From contig JAREIK010001332.1 of NCBI GenBank assembly GCA_029783825.1, forward strand, positions 1,087,314-1,151,313: a stretch of 64,000 bases of DNA, in the 5' to 3' direction. Positions within the stretch are counted from its first letter, which is position 1. Each line of letters begins with the position of its first letter. Below the pieces are notes generated by a model. The model did no database searches and was not told where the DNA came from. It saw only the letters and a program-made list of their open reading frames with translations. A program made the translations under genes and the position numbers. Origin of the DNA: Sapria himalayana. Its lineage: Eukaryota > Streptophyta > Magnoliopsida > Malpighiales > Rafflesiaceae. Shown piece after piece: positions 1-10,771 of this stretch.

Positions 1-10
1 TTGATATTAT

Positions 11-16
<6 letters not shown>

Positions 17-49
<33 letters not shown>

Positions 50-110
50 TACATACATATATATATATATATATTTATATATGTATATATATATATAATA
101 TGTGTTTACA
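17..110. repeat. AT/AC microsatellite
   Basis: Uninterrupted and slightly interrupted TA dinucleotides with a short TACACACACATACATA core. No gene is associated with it. Confidence 0.9.
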
Positions 111-120
111 TATTATTAAT

Positions 121-1258
121 TTATAATTACATACAATAACATCTCATGCACATATAGGCTACAACCTAGCCTATTGTAGACTTCCTACTGGGCAATGGGC
201 ACTGGAAATTACCTACTGCTAGTCCCGCAGTCAGTAGTTAGTCAGTCCAAAGTCTAGTGCCTGACCTTTCCTGGACCACTTGCTGGGGCATAGCGTAGCC
301 GAGGACAGGTTTCTGGTGCCAGACAGCTAATCTACGTTAGCTTGGGTTTGCCATAGGTCAGGAGTTAGTCAGGTCCAACTCGACCCAACACAACTCAACA
401 TACCTGATTTTTCTTTGTGAGCCAATGGGCCATGCCACCCTGACTTCCATGCTGCCATGCTTTGCCAACATGGCACGATAGATATCACTTTTATTTTATT
501 AGCTTGTTAAATACTTGATTAATATTTATATATATCGATGCTTGATTGTGATACTAAAGATTAATGAGAGAAGAAAGTTGAAATCTGATCTTATCGATTC
601 TATGTTGGATCCAACGTATCTTACAAACTAATATGAAAAATGGGTTGGGTGGCCTTGTTAAATATGGATAATGCTTGATTGTGATACCAAACTCATTCCT
701 AGGGTAGGCGTGGGCCTGAATGGCTCGTAGCACAGGTCATGCCAGACCAAGTGGATTGGCTCACGTTCTTCAACAACACACGACCTGACACGACTTAAGA
801 AACTATCTCACATAGGCCAAATTTTACTCCAAGTCGTCCCTAGATCTGGCAGAAATCTCTTATCAAGTGTACTTGTGAATCTCACATCTCATGTTTTTAA
901 TAAAAGATTATGTTCGGGTCCAGTCAGTTTGAGTTAGGGCTAATTGTTGATCCATGCCTAGCTAGCATGGCATGAGCCCAGGTTGGCCTGGACTCTAATC
1001 AGATCAAGGTTTGCCTTGCCCATACATCAGTCAGCCTGGACAGAACTCCGCTTTCCTGACATGGATTCACGCTAGCCTAGGCTTAAGCCATGTTTGGTCA
1101 GGTATGACCTCTGCCTAGTGCCCGAGTCATGTTGGGGTTTATGTGGCTCGACTATATAAATTGGAATTTGAATACTCAATTAATTTTAAGTGTTCACTAC
1201 TACTAAAAGAGATCCGAATTGATGAATACTTTTTTGCATATACCTCAGTATATGCAGA
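121..1258. other. Gene-free tract with decayed GC-richer TE remnants
   Basis: Two GC-richer patches (about 150-480 and 700-1140) are rich in words such as GGCACGA, CATGCC and GGTCATGCC, which resemble the subterminal regions of the hAT family found elsewhere in the window. No terminal inverted repeat or target duplication could be recognised, so they are at best eroded hAT ends. The rest is AT-rich and I see no gene in it. Confidence 0.4.
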
Positions 1259-1452
1259 GTTGCATATAGAGGTGTCAAACGTGCCGGGCCGGGCCGGCCG
1301 TGCCTGGGCCGGCCCGGCACGTTCAAAAACCATGCTCGGGCTCGTGCCGTGCCCTGGTGAAGTAAATCCCGTGCCTGGCCCGGCACGGCACGCCGGCACG
1401 GGTCCATCCCGTGCCGGTTCACGCGTGGCACTGGCGGCGTGCCGTGGCGTGA

Positions 1453-1475
1453 GTCACGACTCACTGAGTCGTGAC
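1453..1475. repeat. 23-bp palindrome in hAT-A 5' subterminal region
   Basis: GTCACGACTCA, one central C, then TGAGTCGTGAC form a perfect 11-bp inverted repeat. It lies 5 bp before a long C homopolymer, inside the GC-rich 5' end of hAT-A. Confidence 0.9.
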
Positions 1476-1478
1476 CCA

Positions 1479-1479
<1 letters not shown>

Positions 1480-1511
<32 letters not shown>
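1480..1511. repeat. C homopolymer of about 32 bases
   Basis: An unbroken run of C inside the 5' end of hAT-A; the true length may be uncertain because homopolymers are hard to sequence. Other copies of the family lack a comparable run, so it probably expanded after insertion. Confidence 0.9.
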
Positions 1512-1513
<2 letters not shown>

Positions 1514-1526
1514 GTAAAAAGACCTC

Positions 1527-1552
1527 GGGTCGGGTCCAAACAGACCCGACCT
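1527..1552. repeat. Conserved subterminal hairpin of the hAT family
   Basis: GGGTCGGGTC and GACCCGACCT are near-perfect inverted arms around a short CAAACA loop. The same hairpin occurs in the MITE at 18474-18872, the MITE at 35731-36178 and hAT-E, always in the subterminal region. It may be structural or a transposase-binding site; that is inference. Confidence 0.75.
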
Positions 1553-1730
1553 GCCAACGGCAAAAAAAAAAATATTCAAACTTGAGCGATTTTCAGCCCT
1601 TGGATTCACCTCCAACGGCTAGGGGGCAGAATCCAACGGTCCTCGTGATTCTGCCCCTTAAATATATTAAAAAAATTCAAAAAATTAATAAAAAAATATT
1701 TTTTTTTAAAAAATAAAACTTTATTTAGCC

Positions 1731-1737
1731 TATAAAA
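1731..1737 (+). promoter_or_regulatory. Possible TATA box of the hAT-A transposase
   Basis: TATAAAA about 260 bp upstream of the transposase ATG, at the boundary between the T-rich tract and a pyrimidine-rich leader. The spacing fits a plant leader of about 230 nt. Position and sequence are the only evidence. Confidence 0.35.
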
Positions 1738-1993
1738 TCTACCCCCCTCTCTATAACATTTATGTTTTTCAAAAACATAAAACCTCTCAATATTTTTTCT
1801 CTCTCGGCCCTCATGATTTTGATTTCGGCTTGGATTTTCGTGAAACTCAACTTGTGTTTTGAACATCAGAGCTTCCTGCGGTGCACCTTGCACGTGAGTG
1901 ACCTCATTGCTTTTACCGGGTAATATAATTTACTTTTTTTTGTACTCTCTCTCTAAAGCTTCTCTCTCTAGAAAAACTTAGGAAAAATAAAAA

Positions 1994-4111
1994 ATGACAA
2001 ATACACCTAACACGTATTTAAATTTGGAAAATGAAAATATTAGTGTTACACATACGTCTGTGGCTCCTGAAACTTTGGTTTCTCCTGTCATCTCAGCCCA
2101 AAGTTCTAAAAAACAAAAAACTAGGAGGACTTCTGTAGTTTGGACACATTTTAAAATCATAACACAAGTAGATGTTAGGGGTGAGGAACATGAAATGACA
2201 CAGTGCAAATATTGTATGAGACTTTTAACATGCAAGAGTACATGTGGGACTGGGCACCTCAAGAGGCATGCTGAAATATGCTCCAAAAAACATGGACCGT
2301 TAGATCCTAGGCAAACCCAACTTGGCACTACATTTTTTGAGACTAGATCGAGTTCAGTCTCAAAGTTTACTCCATTCGTATACTCAAGCGAGTTGGGTAG
2401 GGACGGCATGGCCAGGCTCATCACATTGATGGGTCTTCCGATCAGATTTTCGGAAGATCCGAGGGTAGAGCGTATCATGCAGACTTATTTTCAGCCATCC
2501 TATCGTAGGATTCCTAGGTCCACATCCAGGAGTGACATACTAAAGATATATAAGTTAGAAAAACAAAAAATAATTAAGGAATTTATGGCATTTAGTGGAG
2601 TGGTGTCCGTGACGTCTGATATATGGACATGTCACGATGATTCTTTTTATGCATGTCTCACGAGTCATTATGTAGATTCTAACTGGACAATCAATAAAAA
2701 AATATTATGATTCACTGAGATTCTTCATCCTCATGATGGCCCGGCCATTTTTGAGTGTATGATGAAAATATTTAGGGAATATAAAATTCAAAATAAAATT
2801 TTTAGTGTCACTTTCGATAATGCTGCGAATAATGGAGTAGCGATCAATATGTTTGTTAGGAATATTAGAGACGCACCATTAGGAGAGATCTTTCATGTCA
2901 GATGCATGTGTCATGTTATTAACCTGATAGTTCAAGTGGGTATGAAGGTCTGTTCCCCCGCGTTGGAAAATATACGCAATGCACTCAAGTATATTCGCAC
3001 TCCTCGCAGACTACAAGAGTTTGATAATCTCTGTTTGTCTGCGAATCTTAAGAAGAAGAAATTCCATTCGGATGTGAGACATCGTTGGAATTACACGTAC
3101 CTGATGTTGGAATCATGTGTTGGATACGAACACGTGATATCCGACTACGTCAATAGTAAGAGTGACGAACTTATTATTGATGACACTGACTGGGCTTCAG
3201 GAATTTCATTTATGAAATTCCTGAAGATATTTTATGACACGACGAACATGTGTTCGTCGGTTTATACGCCCACCACTTGCATTGCACTTCGTTGCATATG
3301 CAACATTAGTAGCATGTTTAGGAAGTATCGAGCGGACCCGACGCTTAGCCATATAGTTGCAGAGATGGAGACCAAGTACTCGAAGTACTGGTCCACCATT
3401 CCATCTCTTTATTGCCTCGCAGCATGCATGGACCCTAGGGCTAAGGTGGAAGGGGTTGAAAATACCCTGACTTTCATTTTCTCGTGCATGAACCTGGAAG
3501 AGCCACCTGAAGGGTTCATTTACGAGAAGTTGACAGACCTGTTCACATACTATGATACTAGGTATGGTGGTGGTGAGACTGTGAGTACGGACACTGATAC
3601 CTTGTTCGGAGATGATGATTATTCCATTAACCTAGCGAGGGGGAAACGTAGGGGTGGACCTTCACATAGGAGCGAGCTGTCTCGGTACTTAGATACCTAT
3701 TACTGCTCAATCCTATCACCTTCTGACAATAAGAATCTTGATTTATTACAGTGGTGGAAATCATATGAGTCCGCCTATCCCGTGCTATCTAGGATGACAC
3801 GGGATCTACTGACTCCTCCGGTGTCGAGCGTAGCATCGGAGTCTGTTTTTTCTGTTGCAGTGAACGTGATTTCGGATAGGAGATCGAGATTACGTCCAGA
3901 TATGGTTGAGGCCTTGGCATGTTTGAAGGATTGGGAGGAATCGAGATTTAGCATCAGTGATCGTGCTGAAGCTGGGACTGTGACAGACACTGCAGTCGCA
4001 TCCACATCCACTATGATGGCGGAGGAGCTGATTGCCGATGATGATGATCCATATGATACTGATCTTGATGTTGCGGCTGATGATTCTCATGATATGCCGC
4101 TTGACGAATGA
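1994..4111 (+). pseudogene. hAT-A transposase with a single in-frame stop
   Basis: A continuous reading frame of about 705 codons, broken only by TGA at 2708-2710 (codon 239); the same frame continues from both sides. The N-terminus carries a BED zinc finger (W50, C71, C74, H88, H92). The RNase H-like catalytic core shows SDIW with Asp about 209, FDNAANN with Asp about 275, the RCMCH motif, and Glu about 616 in VASESVFS. The last of these lies in the C-terminal hAT dimerisation domain (LTPPVSSVASES, then RSRLRPDMVEALACLKDW). The tail is acidic. The protein would cut and paste elements bearing TAGAGGTGTCAAAC ends and may have mobilised the short copies in this window. Paralogues here have AGA, TGG and AGA at the codon that is TGA in this copy. 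Confidence 0.92.
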
Positions 4112-5020
4112 TGCTCATCTGTTGTTTTTTTTCGATGTTTTTTTATTTATTTTATTTATACACTTTGTTTGTACTTTGTACCATACGTTGTGTTGAAACT
4201 TATACTTGTTTTGTTCCGACTATTGGTTTCAAATGCATGAATGATAATTTTTCATTTGTGTAGTTTAATTTTTTTTTAATTAAAATTTTTACTAACTTAA
4301 TGTTTTTTTTTATTATTTTACGATTTAAATTTTATTTTAAAATTTATTAACTTTAAATTTTAATATATAATTAATAAATTATAATAATAAAATATGCTAA
4401 ACTTAATTGAAAAATTTTTTTTTTTTTCTAATCTTTGTTTGTTTTATTTAATTTTAAATGTAATATTTTTTACAAAAAATTATATTTTTTAATTATTACT
4501 AATACTCTAAAGTATATACAGAAACTTAATAAAAAATTTAAAAAAAAAAAATTTTTTTCTAATCTGCCAAGCACGGGCCGTGCCCGTGCTTGGCTCCTGG
4601 GACCCGGACCCCGATTGAGTCGGTCCAGCGTTGCGTCTCCCGCCCCGCCCCGCCTGCCCTGCCCCTGCCGTGCGCCCGTGCCGCCTGGCCAAGCCAAGTC
4701 GTGCCCGAGCGGGCCGGGCACGGCACGGCACTGCCTTTCCGTGCCCACGGGCCGTGCCGTGCCCGACTTTAAAACACCGTGCCGTGCCGGGCACGGTAGC
4801 ACTGCCGGGCACGTGAAAAACGGGCCGTGCCGTGCTGGGCCGGCCCGTTTGACACCTCTAGTTGCATATAAATAAATTTGTTGATGATAATCTAGAAAAT
4901 AATTAATTTTATATTCTATATAAATTATTTAGTTTGCTAATAATTAGATAATTAAGTATTTTAAATTTTTTTATAAGCAGTATAGTAATTCGAAAGAGTG
5001 AAATCGGATTATAATTTAAT

Positions 5021-5673
5021 TAGGGCTATAACCGAGCCAAGCTTTTTGCGAGCTGCTCGGCGTTCGGCTCGTTAGAAGCTCACTCGAACTCGTTTATTAA
5101 GTTAAACGAGTCGAGTCCGAACATCATTTTGAGGCTCGTAAGTTAAATGAGCCGATCCCGAGCACCCTTAAACTCGGCTCGTCAGCTCGTAAAAATGCTC
5201 GTGAATAGGCTCGTGAGCAAGCTCGTTAATTAGACTTGTGAACAAGTTCGTGAACAGGCTGGTGAACATGGAGAAGGTTTGATGCACTACAAATTTTTCC
5301 TACAAATGAACATGATGAATTTTTTATTATCTTATTTTTTTAATTTAGTTGTATGTTGGCTATTTTAGATGAATATTTTCTTTAATTCTCAAGCATCATT
5401 TTGAGGCTCGTAAGTTAAACGAGCAGAGCCCGAGCACCATTAAACTCAGATCGTTAGCTCATAAATAGGCTCGTGAACAGACTCGTGAATAGGCTTGTGA
5501 GCAAGCTCGTTAACCTGGCTCGTGAACAAGCTCGTAAGTTAAACGAACCGAGCCCGAACATTCTCAAACTCGGCTCGTTAGCTCATAAACATGCTCATGA
5601 ACAAGCTCGAGCCTACTCCTTTAAAACCGAGCTGAGCCGAGCCTGCCTAATACTCGGCTCGGTTATACCCCTA
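5021..5673. mobile_element. Short non-autonomous hAT-like element, second TIR type
   Basis: The 5' end TAGGGCTATAACCGAGCC matches the reverse complement of the 3' end (TAGGGGTATAACCGAGCC). Flanking 8-bp duplications AATTTAAT (5013-5020) and AATTCAAT (5674-5681) differ by one transition. No coding capacity. The inside is built from diverged copies of a CTCGTGAACAGGCTCGTGAG-type motif. A segment of about 130 bp starting at TCATTTTGAGGCTCG is repeated about 270 bp further on (near 5128 and 5397). Confidence 0.85.
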
Positions 5674-6454
5674 AATTCAATGCATTGATTAATATAACTA
5701 ATAAGTATCTATTAGAACACAATCTAAAAGATTAATTTTTATAAGAGTTTTAACTGCATATTTCATTTGTGATTTTGTTTCTTTGGAATAAATTATCTCT
5801 ATCTCAAGAAAATATCTAAGTTTTTTAATATTTTTCTTATAAAATTATTATTGAAGATATTCTTTGAATTTGATAGTTTTCAACTTATTATTTATTGCGA
5901 TCAAAATGCTAATTATTTTTGTAATACATAAAAGTATTATATCATTAAAACTCCTAAAAATGAAGGAAAATTTATAACACATTTGTGCAACTTGAATGCA
6001 TTCTTTGTCATTAAAAAAACTCAAACTAGATTTTTGGTTATCACTTCTAACACTATAATATATTTCATAATTTATAAATTATGTCTAATTATGCTGCTCA
6101 AAATTTATATAGTTGCTTTATATTTATCTCTTCCCCAAAGTTATCATGAAGACATGCATTTTACACATTTAATTGATATATCCTTCATTTTGTGAGATAT
6201 ATAATGAAATAAGAATTCATATGAAGTTTTTTTTGGCCATTATTTTTTTTTTTTTTCGTTGATTCACAACAAATGTCTTATTGAACTCACTCCTTGTAAG
6301 TCATGCTTTGATATGATCTACCTATCTATTTGAAATTTCATTCACAATGATAACTCATTTGCAATAAGCAATAGATTTTTGTGCAGGTCCTGATTTAGTT
6401 CCTAAGTTCTATTAGAATGAAAAATATTTATATCTTGTAACATACCTTACTTAT

Positions 6455-6860
6455 TCACGCGTGAAATAATATCACAGAAGGATATTTGAATATCAAAATA
6501 TCTTTAAAAGAAATAATAAAAAAGCGAGATTATGAGTATGACAAAATTTGTGAGATTTGATTTTGAGTACAATTTATCAGTCTTTTTTGACAAGCGATCT
6601 AAAAGTTAAGATCAAATGAGTTAGTTACATGATTATCTCTCTCCTTAATAAATTATTATTTAGTCTCAACAGGATGTATGTGTCCTCTTATTTAAGTATA
6701 GATTCAAAATTTTGATTAGACAAGTCTTCCATTATTTTGCTTACCATGAGCTTGAATTGGACTAGATTTTTTCTGAAGTCGAAAGATATATTTCATAGAA
6801 AATTTTGCTCTCTCAAGAGTCACCTTGATATATATTTGTACGTATCTATGACGACTCTAT
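6455..6860. repeat. Dispersed repeat R1, copy 1
   Basis: Anchor words recur in the same order at 16300-16750 and 58700-59180: GAAATAATAT, then a GTTACATGATTATCT-like word, a GTGTGTATGTCC-like word, GACAAGTCT, then GAATTGGACTAGA. The copies are strongly diverged and AT-rich. No coding potential or terminal structure was seen; it could be an old LTR. Confidence 0.45.
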
Positions 6861-7976
6861 ATGAGCTTTATCGCAATGTTGATCAATAAGTTAAGATATA
6901 ACAACACGTAATTTTTTTTTCAATCTGGAAGTCCAAGTGTGACTACTGAGCATTAAAGAAAAGTAATGTATTATGATGCATCACTCGTTAAAATCTTATC
7001 ATATATAGTTGAATAGTAATTATGTATTTTTTTGAGTATTGGAATATCTAAAAATGACATATCTTAAAGCTCTAGGTTTTTTTTTTTTTGAGTATTAACA
7101 AAGCAAGTTCTTTCAAAAAATTTGGAGGTATGTTAAATAATTTATTTGTAAGATACAAAATCTAAAAGAGTATATATTGAGAAAAGATAGATGCATACAT
7201 TCAATTGAAGAAAGTTTGTGGTTAATATTATATCTATCCAAAATTACTTCGGAACATTGATATCAAATATTAGTGTCTGAATTATTTTAATTAGATGTTT
7301 ATTTTACTTTCTCTACAATCTCATTTCTCAGGGGTATTATGACACATAGTTTGGTGGATAATCACTTAGTCTATATAATAAGAGTTGAATTTATATGATA
7401 TATATTCTAATGCATTGTTGTATTATATTTTTTGAATAATCTTATTATATTAATTTTTTATTATTTTAATTATAAATTAATGTTAAAAAATAAATATAAA
7501 TAAAAATATAATGAAATTCATATATTAAATATCTTTATATAATAAACAAAAGTGACTTGATCAGCCCGCACTCATCAAAAATATATAAAACTAAATAATA
7601 CAAAGATAATTGCAAAACTCCATGTCAAGTAAATGTGTATAAATATACGACACTATGTTTGGGAAAAAAATGTAAGTTAAGACCTTTTTAAGGTTGTTAT
7701 AATTTATTATTTTTGTAGTTTTGATGAGATCACTTGACATGTGAGTGGAAAAATAGGTGCAAGGAAGGAGAGAGTTATGCATGTTAGAAATCACCTTTGT
7801 TATTGTTGCACAATAGTGTATGCAACCATGTGCCAATTGTGCATGAAATTGTGTGCGCAATAGTATATGTGGACACCCATTGTAGTAAAAAACTGTGCCA
7901 AATTGTGCATGTAATTGTCTGTTCAAAAGTTCAAGCAACAATGTGCACAACAATGAATGCACAACAATGAATGCAA

Positions 7977-8060
7977 CAATGTGCACAGCAATGCATGTAA
8001 TAGTGCATGTGACAATGTGCACAACAATGCATGTAATAGTGCATGTGACAATGTGCACAA
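7977..8060. repeat. 36-bp tandem repeat, about 2.3 copies
   Basis: The unit begins CAATGTGCAC and ends AGTGCATGTGA; units at 7977-8012 and 8013-8048 differ at one base, followed by a partial third. The flanks 7800-7976 hold more degenerate ACAATGTGCA/TGCATG words. This periodicity creates low-complexity open frames on both strands that are not genes. Confidence 0.85.
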
Positions 8061-10385
8061 TAGTACAAGATAAAAAACTATATTATTCATTGTCAAAACA
8101 GTAGTATCAATTTGAGGTTGAAGAAACCCCAATTCAATAAAAAAGTGACCGCAAAGTGTATTTTTCTTCTGCCAATCCATGTTTTCTAGAGATATTTGAG
8201 TGATGGTAATATTGTAGATATTGTATAAGTTCAGTTTTCAACTTTTCATCTACGCCAGGAACAAGACCCTAGGGGAATGTGAAAATATCAAGGGACCAGT
8301 TAGTTTTTGGATAGTCAATAACATTATGGGAACAAGGCCCTAGAAAAATTTAGATTGCAAAGTTACTAACTGAAATGCTATTTTAAGGAGACTAATTTAT
8401 CTTGGAGCTATGAAAGTTAGCATGTCTAACCATTCTTGCAGAAGACCATTTACTAGTGAACAAAATCTTAGAGAACTTCAAATAATAGTTCACTACCAAG
8501 TTATGTAGTCAGTTTGATTTTTTTTTTTCACTCCAACTTGAGGTGAATATTGATGTTTATAATTTTACATTTCAAAGTATTTTTTTAATCTGTTTTGCTT
8601 TTATTTATTTTATGATGGGAAAATCCATCTTGTGGCCTACCCCAAATCTCCTTGGTCTTTATATAAGAGGAGCACTTTTATCTTTTCAATATATTGAATA
8701 TTATTATTTCTTTTCGTTTCATTAGTTTTTATAGTTTATAATTTACTATTATTGTTAACAATTTTTTTGTTTTCTTTTAATTTTTTTTTTATTTTTTTCA
8801 TTTTCAATATCTTTATATATTTCAAATTATTAACATTTTTTATTGGTTCTTTTTTAAAATTTTAAATGGTTGTACTATTTGTGCCTATAACTAATAAATG
8901 ATTATTAAATCTTATTATATCATGTACAAGTTTTAAAAATTTTTAAAACTTTTTTTTTTTGAATAGGTGTGCAAGGTTTACCTTTGCACATTTGTATGTC
9001 TAGTGATTTTCATTATCTATGCTTTTTTTACTATAAAGAATGCAAACATATTTTTTTTTTCTTTAAGAGATACTATTATCATCTCAGGTATGTATAAAAT
9101 TGAAACATAAAATGTAATTGTATTTAATGTTATTTCTGAAAGGCATTATTTCTTGGGTTTTTTTTTTTCTCTATGTAAGATCAAATGCTGAACAAAAATC
9201 TTTTCCATAATAATGATTAATGATCTCATAACAATAAAAGAAAAATCTTAATCCTATAAATAGAAACTAAAAATGATTGTGGTAACTTATATGTTGAGTA
9301 TTATCTTCAACAAAATAATAAATACATACAAAGATAATAACAAATAAAAACTATAATATTCTCTGTCAACTTGTTATATAAATATCTAGTATACTAGATT
9401 TAGAAGAAATAGAAGTGAATTGATATTTCTTCAATATTTTCATAAATATATATATATCAAATTAGTCTATGATAGGATATATGTAATATTGCTCTCATCT
9501 TAGAATTTTTCCTTGAAAAATAGGTAATCAACATATATTTGTTTTGTTCGCTAATAAAAAATTAGATTGGAGTTTATATATATATTATTGTCTGATTATT
9601 ATATTAAATAATAATAAGAGAAATAAATATATATCTAATCTATTCTAGAATGTGCTTGATCTAAAGTATTAGCTAAGTGATTGTCACATTATCATGAATT
9701 TGTTTTATTTAGTGAATCTTTAGATTATTATATATCTCATACTTTGTAAGAAGACAATATTGTCTCCCTGAAAATTATAATATCTTATGGTAGATTTTCT
9801 CTTTGTGCAAGATAATGTTAAATTGAAATTTTAAAAAATAATTAGCTGAAAGGTATCATAATCATCGAAAGAATTGTATATGCCTCCAGTTTTCATCATA
9901 TAACTAAGTATGCGAATATCTATATCCAGATGAATATGTCGTGAAATTTCTTAGAAATGACTAACTATATTAGTAATATAAGTTATTTTTGGTTTTATAA
10001 TAGTAAGATAATATTATTGATGATTTTCTTGTATGTATGCTAGTTAACTAGAGGAATCATTTTAGACAAGCAATCAATCTCTAGCTCAATAGGAGTTTTT
10101 GCTTGTGTATAATCAAAAAACTAATTTTTGTGTGAATATTAACTTCATACCTGTAAGTTGATAAGATAATTTCTCTCTTATCATAAATTATGTATATCTC
10201 AAGAAAATATTAACCTTATAAGATTATTCATTTAAAATTATAACTAATGGTATTTCTTTAGTTGTATGATTCTCAACTCATTATATTTTTTAATAAAGAT
10301 GTTATCCAGGTACATAATATGTATGATAAGTTTATCATCTGAACTTATTTGGGAAAAAAACTAATATGTATCATACATTTGCATA

Positions 10386-10642
10386 TGTTGGAAAAATAGC
10401 GATAGAAGTAGAATTACTAAATTTTTTAGTGACAGAGTGCTGCTGGACTTTTTTTATATATCTGAAAGGTTCTTGATATAACTTTATGTAGAAACTGTGT
10501 ATAAGAAATTATGTTGGGAATTTAACATTCTAGGGACTTAGCAAAATATTAAAATGCTTAGAAAAATAGTAGAGAAATAAATGAATGACAATCAAGTCTT
10601 TGGAATTATTCAATGACTTATTGATTCATGGTTTTTCTCACA
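10386..10642 (-). repeat. Copia-1 3' LTR
   Basis: Reads TGTGAG at the start and CCAACA at the end on the minus strand. It aligns along its whole length with 15592-15849; shared anchors are TAGTAGAATTACT/AAGTAGAATTACT, TTTAGTGACA, AACTTTATGTAGAA, TTCTAGGGACTTAG and AATGACAATCAA. Confidence 0.88.
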
Positions 10643-10771
10643 AATTCTCTTCTAAAACAGTGAGTCCCAACATGTCTCTGAACTTCAATTACTTCTTAAG
10701 TTCTTATCAGTGATAGGTTGTGTGAGCATGTTTGCTGGTTGTTCATTGGTATCTCTTCTCTCTGCAAAAGG

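Larger units (their letters stand above)
1267..4860 (+). mobile_element. hAT-A: near-intact autonomous hAT DNA transposon
   Basis: The element starts TAGAGGTGTCAAAC and ends with the exact reverse complement GTTTGACACCTCTA. It is flanked on both sides by a perfect 8-bp duplication GTTGCATA (1259-1266 and 4861-4868), the target-site size of the hAT superfamily. Both ends carry 250-300 bp of GC-rich subterminal sequence full of GTGCCGGGC/GCCGTGCC words, in contrast to the AT-rich interior. One transposase gene lies inside. Length is 3594 bp. The perfect duplications and terminal repeats suggest it is the youngest of the five long copies of this family in the window. One in-frame stop prevents a full-length product, so it is non-autonomous as written unless the stop is read through or is a sequencing error. 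Confidence 0.95.
5682..10380. other. AT-rich gene-free tract with decayed dispersed repeats
   Basis: No reading frame here resembles a known protein. Parts of 6455-6860 match, in order, segments at 16300-16750 and 58700-59180. Parts of 9095-9420 share anchors with 51784-52010 and 60770-61000. This suggests at least two old, unclassified dispersed repeat families. The open frames at 7591-8180 come from a short tandem repeat. Confidence 0.5.

Noticed and set aside
4435..4875. Several overlapping frames in the hAT-A 3' end; likewise 1139-1563, 18456-18824 and 35739-36274
   Set aside because: GC-rich GTGCCGTGCC-type subterminal repeats lack stops by composition; frames exist on both strands with no conserved protein.
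7591..8180. Overlapping open frames of His/Val/Thr/Cys or Leu/His/Ala repeats on both strands
   Set aside because: They follow from the 36-bp tandem repeat and its degenerate flanks, not from coding selection.
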